Shown in pieces: positions 54,713 through 64,000 of a DNA stretch of 64,000 nucleotides. How positions within the stretch are numbered: the stretch's first letter is position 1; each line of letters opens with the position of its first letter. Where the stretch lies: the NCBI GenBank assembly GCA_025399215.1, contig MU621135.1, positions 21,592 through 85,591 on the forward strand. The letters are read 5' to 3'. The translations under genes were made by a program, and so were the position numbers. Origin of the DNA: Globomyces pollinis-pini. Taxonomy: Eukaryota; Chytridiomycota; Chytridiomycetes; Rhizophydiales; Globomycetaceae. The notes below the pieces were generated by a model. It searched no databases. It was not told the origin of the DNA and worked only from the letters and a program-made list of their open reading frames with translations.

Positions 54713-56339
54713 TTATTTATCTTGTTCTACTTCAATCAACCGGCTACGTAATGTTCCAAAACAAGCTTCATGGTATCGTACTGGTCCTTCATTATCACTT
54801 TGAATAATAGTTTCTATCGCAACTTTTGCACAATAGTAACTGGTCACGGGTTTCGTGAATACTCTGTAGCGCCAGAATAACCTCATAATGACCATTAACC
54901 ACACCAATTGGATACAAATCAGTATAAAGTTGAAAATTTGGATGTTTTGAACACCTTTTCGACAGTCATATGAGATGTATGGACGCCCAGGGACGGTAAA
55001 TTGTTTTCCATTGGTGGTAATTGACAGTGCACCACTTGCTACAAGTTCATCTTCTATTATCTTGATTTGTTCGTTTGGATCTATAGGTTGAAACTTGACC
55101 GTTTTATCAGATATTGGTTTTTCAAAGTATCCCAGTGTACGGAAAAGCTTCATGTGCTTTAATTGACTGTCGCTTGTTATATTAGCAGTCGGAATAGAGA
55201 GTAAATTTCGGAGATGATTGAAATATGCTTTCGAAGGGTGTATCATTCGATCAGGTTTTGATTGTGGAATGGAGGTTGGAGTGAAATATAATGCAGTCAT
55301 ATCACTCCTGTTGGCCATCACATAGCCCAACTTGGATGTCGTTTCACATACATAAAAATATTGATTGACAGTTGATGTAGCTTCCAATTTCTCTTTGACA
55401 TGTAAATGAATGGTTGAAGATATTGATTCAGATTTGAAATAGACACTCGTTTTCCTTACTTCTACTTCATCTAAATCATTGGTGCTCAGGGTCACATTGA
55501 GATTCAAATTAGACCAAATTCCAGAATAATAAACTGCAGTCTTCAGAACAGAAACAGGTGTGGTTGACACTGTACATTTGACTTTGTGAGATAAACCAAA
55601 CACAGTTGCAACAGCTGCAATATCCAATTCTAATACAATCAATAATAAAAAATTACTAGGTCCCCAAAAATCAGTTCCATCCGAATATTTATATAGGTAA
55701 CTTGATAAAATACTTTTAGGAGTAGTAATGATTGATCCAGATTCGGCAAACATCAATGCATCTGCATTTTCCAGAGTGCTAAAAGAAGTAACATTGTTAC
55801 CAAAGACTGGAATATCCTGCATTACATTGGACAAATCGACACAAGTATTCCAACGAAAAAACTGATTAGTTAAAAAGCTAGAGATTGCTCCTACGAATAA
55901 AAACCATTGAATTCTTACCCTGTAGAAAAATACACATTAAAAGCACAAACCAGGCGGGAGTTGTAGACTTTTTGGACATGAACATTTGCATGGCCAAAAA
56001 TGGATTGGACCATTCCTGATCAGCAATAGCACAAAAACTCTTGAATGTAGTTGGACCCCAAGATCCCAATTGTAGACTATAAATTGTAGTTTGCCAAGCC
56101 AATGAACAGACAATGATAGGATTGAACACAACGTAGAAGGTGATAAACATTTGAGTTCCAGCGTTTGTCAAGACCAAACCCATTAATGATTCTGAATAAT
56201 AGAAAGCTTGCCATATCAAAATAGATAACAGTAAACAACAGAATAAGAAATATCCTAAACCCGCTGCGAATATCCATGGCTTGTAATCCCAATTCTTCCG
56301 GTCTGACAAAACTTGTTTGTTCAATTCCAACAAGACCAT
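54713..56339 (-). CDS. Membrane protein of unknown function, tandem copy B
   Basis: Three exons: 55919-56339, 55657-55890, 54713-55629; introns 28 and 27 nt; 523 aa. Same plan as copy A: N-terminal hydrophobic segments (GYFLFCCLLLSILIWQAFYY, FITFYVVFNPIIVCSLAW), FCAIADQEWSNPFLAMQMFM, SSFLTNQFFRWNTC, then a long Asn/Ser/Thr-rich extracytoplasmic part with many possible N-glycosylation sites. The segment IQIFNFILICIQLVWLMVIM and RYRVFTKPVTSYYCAKV form the C-terminal span and tail. Identity with copy A is moderate, so the duplication is not recent. Both are on the minus strand, so B is transcribed first. Function unknown. Confidence 0.8.
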
Positions 56340-57426
56340 TAAATTCCTTACAAATTGTTTTTTTCACCAAATATTACATTGGGTTCCGAGTAGATACTGA
56401 CCAACAATGTAGTACAATTGAACGCATGGCAGGACTATTTTCTCTGATACCAAAAGGCATTGTATCATCAGCACTTTGTCTTTTAAATAACATAGGATCA
56501 GCACTGGCCTTCAATTTGATTTGTCTTTGGTCAAATTTATCATTTTTACCTAACGATACAAAAAGAAAGCGATTCTAACATATAGAAATTCAGGTTATTA
56601 TACTCATTGTTGTGAATTTGAATAGGCAGTCAGATGTTTCCAAATTCCCAATATTCACTAATTAGTGGTGTCAAGGAGAGAACTTGAGGTAATATTACAG
56701 ACTTTTCTGTAATTGATATAATAACCCCACTATTAGTTTCTGTGGGCCTGAGCTTTCCAGCCAATTGAATGAAGAGTAGCCCTCATTGCCTTCACTCACT
56801 TGACTACTTACTTGACTCATTATGTTGCAGTTTTGAAATTGTAGCATAAGCATCTCAAAAGCCTTTATCTGCAATCATTCGGAATTGTTTGTGTGCTGTT
56901 CAACAGTTGAAAATGGTACTCAACTATACAAAACAAATAAAAACAAATGCCATGATCTTTATAGTGCCTATTTTAAAATCTGAATCTGTGAAGGATTTCA
57001 AGATGCGAATCTGTGATGTACAACCACAGAACCTCACAACGGACACATATATTAAACTTGAATATAAGCATTCCACTTTATTCGTCATCAAGCCCTTCAA
57101 CTCATTTCGCGTTTTTCAAGTTGAAACCACCAGTTCAATATATAAGACCCCTAAGCAATTAAACTTGTTTTCTGCTTCTGTTTAACACTATTGTTGAAGT
57201 CACCTGAAGCTTCTCTTAAAAAGAAAGATAACAAATAGAATAATTACTTCAAATAGAATTAGAAATATTATTTAACCGAAAAAATAGAAGCGATGAAATT
57301 AAGTCATATTGGGTGATATCATAACTTTATTTCAATGAAGCTTTTGAATTAAATATCAATACAAATCAATGAATGAAACAATCTCACCTGTAAAACATAC
57401 TTGGGAATGATGATAAACAAATCGAT
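56340..57426. other. Intergenic region without a convincing gene
   Basis: About 1.1 kb between the UPF3 3' end and copy B. A 90-codon plus-strand frame from the ATG at 56913 to 57185 (MVLNYTKQIKTNAMIF start) and a 50-codon hydrophobic frame from 56427 are open, but have no domain or support. I leave them uncalled. Confidence 0.45.
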
Positions 57427-58667
57427 TCATGGTTGTTCAGTAATAGATGAAACTGTCCCATCCTTTTTAACCAGTATAAATTTAGATTTCGATTTTGGAT
57501 CAGAAGATGTTTGGGAAGGCGATCGATTTCGATATCGGTTCTTTTTGGAATCTTTCGAGTATTCTCGTTTAGAGTCTCTAGAATATTGGTTATCTTTGGG
57601 ATCTTGAGATCGATTGGGGTCACGTTTAGAATCGCGGGATCTATCGTATTGATGGCCTTGTTTGGATGTTTCTTGCATATTAGGATCAGCAACACCACTC
57701 TTGGAAACATCAAGTCCATTTCTAGATGTATCTGCATTTTTCTTTGATTTATTTTTGTTATTACGTTTCCGTTTCGGTTTTCCTGATCCCGATTGCGATT
57801 GATCTTGAGAAATATCGACCTGGGATGGCTCTCTGGTGCTACTTGATTCGTTATTGTTTGAAGTTTCGGGTCTTGATAACAACGTTACTTGCGATTTCTT
57901 TGCTTTCGCTTTTGATTTTTTCTTTGTTGCACTTGACTTTTGGGATCTTAGAGCTTCAAGTAAAGGAGTGGTTTTGGGTTGCTCTTTTGGATTACTCAAC
58001 AAATACTCAATATCTGTTTTATCCAATTTTTCTGGCTCTTTCTTAGTTTCTGATTGTAATTCTTCTAAAAATGAAATATACATTGGATCTACGTTTAAAA
58101 TTGGTGTACTGAATTACCTTCGTTAATAGTATTTAATCTAGCATCCGTTTTTCGTTTCTTTTGTAAATCAGGAATCCGTTGAAAAGGAGCGAATTCTACC
58201 ACAGCCTTGAATTGAATTCCTATACATTTAATTACAATCATTTCCACTGTGGTAATGATAATACAAATCCAACTATTGATTGGAGAAAACAAGCATAATG
58301 CAAGGGGTGGTTATTACTAAACAGATAATAGTAAACGATAACCGATAGAATGAAAAGGGAATCCAAGTAGTAGAGTGATATACATACCTTTAGAATCAAT
58401 AAAAGTATGGCCATCAAAAGATTTACAAAAATCCAACAAAGTATCAGCATTGGAGAATCCCAGATAAGCTCTTGAAAAGATATTATCTTTAGCTTGAGTT
58501 TTAGCAGGTTTTCCTTTGATATAGTTCAACCAAGTGATATCGTGAGACCATTTTTGGATTGTATTTTCGAATATATCTTGCGGTAACTGGTAAGGCAGTC
58601 TCCTGACAACCACTTTCTTCTTTGGTTCAGGTTGAGTTTGTTTTTGAATTTGGATTTCTTGCATCAA
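57427..58667 (-). CDS. UPF3: UPF3, nonsense-mediated mRNA decay factor
   Basis: Three exons: 58388-58667, 58118-58219, 57427-58088; introns 168 and 29 nt; 347 aa. The UPF3 RRM-like domain covers residues about 18-130: KKVVVRRLPYQLPQDIFENT, DITWLNYIKGKPAKTQAKDN, IFSRAYLGFSNADTLLDFCK, GHTFIDSKGIQFKAVVEFAP, FQRIP. UPF3 couples exon-junction complexes or terminating ribosomes to UPF2/UPF1 (established knowledge). After MYISFLEELQ and DIEYLLSNP the C-terminal two thirds are Ser/Lys/Arg/Asp-rich and disordered (GKPKRKRNNKNKSKKN, RDSKR repeats). The first intron, 168 nt, is several times longer than any other resolved here; the join at SKG-IQF is certain from the family alignment. The short spacer to Atg22 is 226 bases. 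Confidence 0.92.
58220..58387 (-). other. Exceptionally long (168-nt) intron in UPF3
   Basis: GTATGTATATC...AAATGTATAG. Most introns resolved in the window are 23-43 nt and only a few are 54-81 nt. No ncRNA fold or conserved box was recognised inside. Confidence 0.7.
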
Positions 58668-58893
58668 CTTTTAATGGTGAAAACATTTTCTGTTGTGGAT
58701 CGAAATCAAAGTTTGGATCCAATGGATGATGATAATTAAGCTTTACCTGAGTCGTTTTGTTAGTTCAGGTTATCTGACTGGGCACAGTAAGAGACTCCGC
58801 GTCGGATGAAGTATTCTAAAACAAACATAAAGCTTTTAAACTGTGTTTCTCTGATAGAATTCTAACAAGCTATGGCAGTGTAATTCGATTTTA

Positions 58894-60652
58894 TTATAGA
58901 ATGCGAGTAATAACTTTTTCCACTCTTGAAAACTGTAATGCTTCTTTCTTACCTTTTGGTACATCAATCGATGACATGACAAAAAAGGTGCAAACAAATA
59001 AGAATAACACAAATAGAAATCCCCATCTCATCTCTCCAGTCAAAGTTGTCACAGTAGCAACCATAAGTGGCCCAAACCATGCACTTCCTTTGTCTGTAAT
59101 TTCTATACAGATTAATTCGATTGTCATTTTACCATATAATCCAAAGAATTCCGCTTCTCTACCTGCAGGTACTAACTCACTAAATAATACACGACTAGAC
59201 GACTGAGTAGCCCCGATGATCAAACCAATTAGTGCTCCCATAATTGGTAATTCATACTTGTTTTGAAGTCCAAATGAATTCTCGGGAGTCAAGAAACCTA
59301 AGAGTCCCCATAAAGGTGGTAAACAGAATAATAGACAATGAGTCTTCAATACTTGCTGAGTGGTAAGGTGAAAAGTACTTTTGATTTTAACCCAAAGTAA
59401 AGTCCCAAGACCTGCAAAGATCGGAACGATTATGGCACAAGTTATCAAGATATCGTTTCCAGCACCTAGCTCTGACTGTGCAAACAAAATAGCCGAAGCT
59501 CCGACAGTGGAGAATGCATCTGCATAAAAAAACCAGAAAATTAAAAATTTGAATAATTCTGGTTGTTTTCTAGCATTTGAAAGGGTATGATAAACTAGAA
59601 ATTAATAAAGATTTTAAAGATTACGATTTTTTAGGGAAAATAGCACGACATTTACATTTTCAGGAAGTGGAGGACCAGGTCGTGTTTTTAGGTGGGTATT
59701 CGTATATCCTAATACAACTACACCTTGCCAAACACACACCAAAGCAATACCAATTTGCATTGGATAATTTTCAGGAAGTCCCCATTGAGTACCAGATCCC
59801 ATAACGGCTACTAAAGTAACCACAATAAACAGTTGCACAACAGCAGAACAGTAGGCAAGAAAAAATCCTGTAGCAGATATTTTGTTGCTAATGGCATCTG
59901 AAACTAGATACTTTGACTCTTTTGATAATTCTGGGTTAGCATGTGCCTCCAAGACCTCAGGAGAATATCTAGTTAGTAGAGGTAACTGAACAAATCAGAA
60001 CTATAAAACTCTTACCCAAGCATAACAAAACACAAAAGAAGCACCATAGAAGGTATTACTGATGATATAAATCAAAAATGCAATCCAATAGAGAGCTAGA
60101 TGTGAAAGATATTTCATTACATTCATTGACAACAAAAATCATTCCAAATCCAACAATAGAACTTGTCAATGAGAAGAACACCAAAAATTCTTTTCGATGT
60201 GATCCAAAATCAGCCAATGATCCCAATGTAGTGAATAAAAATAACTGTAGTATAACTGATATTGTGGTCGCGACTATCATTTAATTTATAGATGAATACA
60301 TAATACTAAAGATGCTGTATCGATATAGATCCCCATGATAGATACATCACATTTGTAAGCTCCATCAACGTTACAAGGTTTTGAGTGATCACTACGTTCC
60401 ACACCAACATGAGCAGCAAGTGATTGTAAAATAATTGGATAAAAAACTCCTACTGCCACATATCTATAACATCAATTACTAGATCTATATATACGTGTAA
60501 GCTTCAGCCTAAATCAAATTAAATTTTCGAGTTTTTTTTACCGCGATTCCAAAGGAATACCAACCATTCAATTCTGCAGGTGTTACAGGTGATTGATCCA
60601 TTTGATACGATGTTGATTCTGTAATTGTATCGATACTCTCTTTCTCTTGCAT
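58894..60652 (-). CDS. ATG22: Atg22-type vacuolar MFS transporter
   Basis: Seven exons: 60542-60652, 60495-60508 (only 14 nt), 60300-60463, 60121-60273, 60016-60095, 59625-59985, 58894-59594; introns 33, 31, 26, 25, 30 and 30 nt; 527 aa. In yeast Atg22 exports amino acids from the vacuole after autophagic breakdown (established knowledge). The family start is TPAELNGWYSFGIAAEAYTY, then VAVGVFYPIILQSLAAH, LFLFTTLGSLADFGSHRKEF, WLPLLTRYSPEV, ARKQPELFKFLIFWFFYADA, FSTVGASAILFAQSEL, LPIMGALIGLIIGATQSSSR, FSELVPAGREAEFFGLYG, DKGSAWFGPL. About twelve membrane segments are present. The frame is restored exactly by all six introns, which include the micro-exon. This confirms the splicing pattern of the window well. 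Confidence 0.93.
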
Positions 60653-61005
60653 TTGATATTTTAGTGAAGAGTTTTTGTGGCAAATGATAAACAAATGAAC
60701 TAATAAACATGAAGTAAAATGCTGTTTTTATTCTATGTTATTGAACTTGAATTTTGGGTTTATACGAACCAATCTATTGCTATCGATTTTTTATTCAATA
60801 CTATTTATATTGTAATTTTTTTTTGTGAGATCAGTCAAAGTGAGTGGCGCGAAACTTGTTTGCGGATTTAAAACTTTCGTTATAATCGTCAACCCTTCCT
60901 TTAATTTCGATTCGATTCAATTTGTAAATCCTTGATATCTGTTCCTGATAATCCGACCCAGTTTGATCCACGTCCACTATTGCTCAATATCCACTTACCT
61001 TTAAA
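60653..61005. promoter_or_regulatory. Divergent promoter region of ATG22 and CUE gene 1
   Basis: 353 bases, AT-rich. No gene seen. Confidence 0.4.
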
Positions 61006-61590
61006 ATGCAACTGACCGTCAACGTATTCGAATCAGAATCAGAAGGATTAGTATCCAAATATGATGTATCTGATTTGACATGTCATTTTCCTCAAGTCGA
61101 AGGCCCATTTATTAATCAATTACTGTTAGATTATGAAGATGATTTACAAATGGTAGTTGATTCGTTATGCAGAATGGTGCATGATGACGAGGTACGATTA
61201 TCAATTTGATTTAACAATAGCCCGGTATTAATATCCCAGTATGTTGTGATGATAAACATTAATGTTAGGAAAGAGTAGATACGATCGTGAAAGAAGTTGA
61301 ATCAAAAACTCAAGAAAGAATTAAAAGTCGATCATCCGTTAAGAGCAATTCTTCTATTGTCAAAAGCAATTCTTCAATAGCCAAGTCACCATCTGTAAGA
61401 AAACATACCGTACACTCAAATGCTCAATCTCCAAAAGGTTTTGTTTTGTAGTTGTTCATTTGTAAATTTAGACGCTAAACCAACTATGCTTATTCCAAGA
61501 GCTGCATCACGTAGAAACTCTGATTCTGGCCCTAGACCCTCTATTTCTAAACCAACCTCATCAACAACTATTGTGAAAGATTGCAGTTAG
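61006..61590 (+). CDS. Small CUE-domain protein 1
   Basis: Three exons: 61006-61191, 61269-61437, 61472-61590; introns 77 and 34 nt; 157 aa. Residues about 22-62 (SDLTCHFPQVEGPFINQLLL, DYEDDLQMVVDSLCRM) have the CUE pattern: F-P position, a central helix and a final D...L helix, suggesting ubiquitin binding. The rest is Ser/Lys-rich (SRSSVKSNSSIVKSNSS, PRAASRRNSDSGPRPS) and probably disordered. The 77-nt intron is one of the few longer ones and does not split into AG|GT units. The second intron starts GTTTTG. Function beyond ubiquitin binding is unknown. Confidence 0.6.
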
Positions 61591-61947
61591 TGAAATCAAA
61601 TAAATGCTTCTCTACTTTCCCAAACTACATTTTAAAAAACTTGACTTTTTTAAAAAACTATTTTTGTTGATTATATCCACGATTGAGAATACTTGGCTAT
61701 GTTCTAGGGTAAACTTATTAGAAGATCTTTTAATCCATCATCAGACTGTTTGCAAGAAACCGTTTATAAATGTATTTCAACCAGCTCTCAATCTACGCAC
61801 TGTTTTCACCCTTGCACAATCATGAACTTCAATAATCGTATAAGGTATGGTAGGTATGATGTAATGCCCATTCTATTCGTTTTTTCATGTCACTTTTAGC
61901 TAATGGTTTTGGCTTTGTTGACGCGATTTTTTCTTAATTATACAAAC
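61591..61947. other. Spacer between the two CUE genes
   Basis: 357 bases. A 73-codon open frame at 61604-61825 lacks any recognisable domain and is ignored. Confidence 0.45.
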
Positions 61948-62618
61948 ATGGAGGTAAATTTAAACACAAAATAACTAACCAGTAAGGAAATCATTGACAT
62001 ATTCCCACAATTAGATCGAATCATAATTGAAGAAGTATTCTATGCCAATAATCAAAATGTAGAAAAAACAATTGCAATATTGGTTGAAATGGCTCAAGGG
62101 TGTGGTACTTCCAATAGATCAAGTGTTCCAGTAAAACGAACCGAAAAGCTAATTTCAATAGGAAGATGAAGCACGACGAATTCAGACAGAAGAGGATCAC
62201 CGATATGCATTGGAGTTACAGAATAAAGAAACGGCTAGAGGTGAATTGAGACAAGTTAGAGATACTTTGAATGAAGTTGGTATTGGCCCTGAAGCCCCAG
62301 ATCCATTTGCCATCATTGGTGATGGTATCAAGAAAGGGTTTGAAAAATCAGTCGAGAACATTAAATCGTTCTACGGTCGAGTTTCAAATACTATTGCTAG
62401 TTCAATGGACACCACTCCTCGTACCGAGTACACCAGTTTACCTACCAACCATGAGTTTTCAAAATTTGTTGATGATGATGACGATGAACGATTGGTAAAC
62501 CACGGATATCCATCAAGTAAATATAAATAACTCACAGTTAGGATCCATCACCGTTGAAGAACAACTTAAGCGAGATGAAGAGTTGGCTAGAAAACTACAG
62601 GATGCATCTTTTGCTTAA
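61948..62618 (+). CDS. Small CUE-domain protein 2 (Cue5/Tollip-like)
   Basis: Four exons: 61948-61953 (ATG GAG only), 61987-62130, 62162-62516, 62542-62618; introns 33, 31 and 25 nt; 193 aa. The CUE domain starts at once: EIIDIFPQLDRIIIEEVFYA, NNQNVEKTIAILVEM, with the F-P and final L-L positions of CUE/Tollip/Cue5. It is followed by a charged helix (EARRIQTEEDHRYALELQNK), an amphipathic stretch ENIKSFYGRVSNTIASSM, and a C-terminal motif EEQLKRDEELARKLQDAS. The RDEELA(R)xLQ pattern recurs in Cue5-type ubiquitin adaptors. It may be an autophagy or endosomal ubiquitin receptor (inference). The very short first exon makes the start less certain. Confidence 0.65.
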
Positions 62619-62668
62619 TCTTATTACATTAGCGTATAGAAATAAAATTAATCGGTAAACTTACAACA

Positions 62669-62790
62669 GTTAATATTAACTATATTTAAAATATTTATCT
62701 TAATAAAAAATTGATAAAGGTAGAACCAAATGCATTTACTTTTTACCAACGTGTTCTTTGTCAGACTGAAATTGATCACAAATATCCAAG
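62669..62790 (-). pseudogene. Eroded 3' stump of a third PLAC8 gene
   Basis: TTTAAAATATTTAT followed by CAAATGCATTTACTTTTTACCA and then ACGTGTTCTTTGTCAGACTG resembles the 3' end of the intact gene just downstream (TTTAAAATATTTAT at about 62834, GAAATGCAATTACTTTTTACCA, then GCGTGTTCTTGAGTCAAAGC). The copy lacks about 15 bases around the last lysine codons and carries no further coding similarity. Confidence 0.6.
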
Positions 62791-62882
62791 TGAATTCGAA
62801 ATATTCTTTAAACCATTTCAAGTTAAGTAACTTTATTTAAAATATTTATAGTAATAGATTATAGACAATGGAAGAAATGCAA

Positions 62883-63254
62883 TTACTTTTTACCAGCCTT
62901 GACCAATTCAGCGTGTTCTTGAGTCAAAGCACAAGGATAACAACAATAATGAGATAAACAATCTCCAACAAATCCACCATCAATACCACGATCCTTACGA
63001 ACAATACCACGTCCGTAAGCTCCCATACATGAATGGAATCCAAATCCGGCTGCACAAGTATATAACAATCCACTCATAAAACAACCATCACCGTTCTGTA
63101 ATGCAGCTTGATTCTGTCCGTAGACGACACATGGACAAAACCAGGCAACCACACAGGTAGAGAGGTTGGAAGTACAGTCAAAGAGTCCAGAGTCGAATTC
63201 ACCAGTGGCAGATTTAGCAGTAGTGTTCATTTGAGCTTGAGCGGTGTGAGACAT
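62883..63254 (-). CDS. PLAC8-family cysteine-rich protein, copy 1
   Basis: Single exon, 123 aa from the ATG at 63254 (MSHTAQAQMNTTAKSATGEF). PLAC8 signatures: DSGLFDCTSNLSTCVVAWFC, PCVVYGQNQAALQNGDGC, a short hydrophobic stretch, GIVRKDRGIDGGFVGDCLSH, then YCCYPCALTQEHAELVKAGK. The CPC...GQN and CC.PCALTQE motifs define the family, which includes plant metal-tolerance (PCR) and fungal membrane proteins; the cadmium and zinc roles known in plants are not shown here. A TATAAAAC on the minus strand (63289-63296) lies about 35-42 bases before the ATG. The closely related copy 2 starts about 0.4 kb further on. Confidence 0.9.
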   Translation of the reverse strand: MSHTAQAQMNTTAKSATGEFDSGLFDCTSNLSTCVVAWFCPCVVYGQNQAALQNGDGCFMSGLLYTCAAGFGFHSCMGAYGRGIVRKDRGIDGGFVGDCLSHYCCYPCALTQEHAELVKAGKK

Positions 63255-63633
63255 TTTTAACGATACTCTTTGCACACTAGATTTCGTTGTTTTATACTAC
63301 AGTTGAAACGGGGAGGCTGTCAAAGACTGATTGCCACGGTTTTACATCAAAGAGTTTTGGGTCGTTGGGAGCCCTTCAAAATACCTCCCCTAAAGTTAGC
63401 CAACGCCCCAAACAACTTCACGTCCATCAATCCAGGAATGATATCTATGACGAAACATGTGTTAACATGTTTGATTGAATTCACTTGAAGAAACGAGTGG
63501 TAACGATTCTGGGTTTAGTAGTGATTACTAATGCCAAAACTGTTGTTCAAAAACTTTACAAACATCCTCAACAATGTGTTTCTTAAATGTACAAAATATT
63601 AATGAATTTTATTGGGTAATGCATATGTCGGAT
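63255..63633. promoter_or_regulatory. Promoter of PLAC8 copy 1 and spacer
   Basis: 379 bases. Minus-strand TATAAAAC at 63289-63296. Plus-strand open frames at 63270-63488 have no domain and are ignored. Confidence 0.5.
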
Positions 63634-64000
63634 CTATTTCTTTCCAGCCTTGACCAACTCAGCATGTTCTTGAGTTAAAGCACAAGGAGCACAAAAGTAA
63701 TGGGTAACGCAATCTCCCAAGAATCCTCCTTCAATTCCTCTTTCTTCACGAATGTTACCACGACCATGTGCACCAATACAAGCATAACAGTCAAAGGCTG
63801 CTAATAAGGTATACAAGAAACCAGCTCCTCCACAACCTTCACCACCTTTAAGAGCAGCTTGATTTTGTCCATAGACAACACAAGGACAGAAACAAGCTAA
63901 CGCGCAAGTTCCCATGTTAGAGGTACAGTCAAAGAGTCCAGCATCGAATTCACCAGTGGCAGATTTAGCGGTAGTGTTCATTTGAGTTTGAGCAGTATGG
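63634..64000 (-). CDS. PLAC8-family cysteine-rich protein, copy 2 (start outside the window)
   Basis: Stop at 63634-63636; the frame runs off the window end. The visible part, read from 63999 inward, is HTAQTQMNTTAKSATGEF and onward, which matches copy 1 closely, so only the first two or so codons are missing. Motifs: DAGLFDCTSNMGTCALACFC, PCVVYGQNQAALKGG, GRGNIREERGIEGGFLGDCV, FCAPCALTQEHAELVKAGK. Compared with copy 1 it has Gly/Ala substitutions in the hydrophobic stretch (GCGGAGFLYTLLAAFDCYAC) and different loop Cys. Probable tandem duplicate. Confidence 0.9.
   Translation of the reverse strand, partial: HTAQTQMNTTAKSATGEFDAGLFDCTSNMGTCALACFCPCVVYGQNQAALKGGEGCGGAGFLYTLLAAFDCYACIGAHGRGNIREERGIEGGFLGDCVTHYFCAPCALTQEHAELVKAGKK

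Noticed and set aside
56889..57185. Plus-strand frame of 98 codons in the UPF3 to copy B spacer
   Set aside because: No domain, no homology recognised, and no supporting promoter or splice structure.
61192..61268. Possible hidden 4-nt exon (CCCG) inside the 77-nt intron of CUE gene 1
   Set aside because: Including it shifts the frame into an early stop; a single 77-nt intron keeps the frame.
61604..61825. 73-codon frame between the CUE genes
   Set aside because: AT-rich translation without motifs; the next real start (61948) is clearly supported by the CUE domain.

Overview
The window is eukaryotic, AT-rich nuclear DNA from a fungus whose lineage still builds a motile flagellum, that is, a zoosporic (chytrid-like or other early-diverging) fungus. 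The fungal signs are a Ste50/Ubc2-type SAM-RA-SH3-SH3 adaptor, a secreted fungal tyrosinase, an array of secreted proteins of a type found across fungi, and Atg22. The flagellar signs are an IFT139/TTC21 intraflagellar-transport gene and an STPG (SHIPPO-repeat) protein. I cannot name the species.

Layout. 1-3921: 3' part of a SUN-domain gene (+), holocytochrome c synthase (-) and tyrosinase (-). 4998-14496: a co-oriented (+) tandem array of six intronless secreted paralogues. Four carry Lys/Ala/Asn-rich C-terminal tails of very different length. The array also holds a decayed 3' copy and a 100-N assembly gap inside one gene. 14654-19173: MCM4 (-) and the STPG gene (+), divergent. 19332-26532 (+): F-box/ankyrin protein, MBIP-like protein, BTB protein and SET1. 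26686-37656: IFT139 (-), NADP-type alcohol dehydrogenase (-), MFSD1-like transporter (-) divergent from a SprT protease (+), and a phosphoethanolamine-transferase-like membrane protein (-). 38021-46658: a small cysteine-rich candidate (-), a PTP with an N-myristoylation start (+), a cadherin-like/RING/TRAF/TPR protein (+) and the Ste50-type adaptor (-). 46793-56339 (all -): clathrin heavy chain and two tandem paralogous membrane proteins of unknown function. 57427-64000: UPF3 (-), Atg22 (-), two small CUE-domain genes (+) and two PLAC8 genes (-), plus the stump of a third.

The most striking property is gene structure. I resolved dozens of introns by hand by restoring conserved protein sequence, and most are only 23-36 nt long with GT...AG ends. 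Three of the few longer introns (54-64 nt) split exactly into two complete short GT...AG units placed back to back. In one of these three the neighbouring paralogue has a single 27-nt intron at the same codon. The clathrin start codon appears to be created by splicing (A|TG). Exon coordinates below are hand-derived from reading-frame restoration, not from transcripts.

Functionally the genes are mostly conserved housekeeping (replication licensing, chromatin methylation, nonsense-mediated decay, coated vesicles, autophagy, cytochrome maturation, cilium assembly) surrounding one accessory region, the secreted array.
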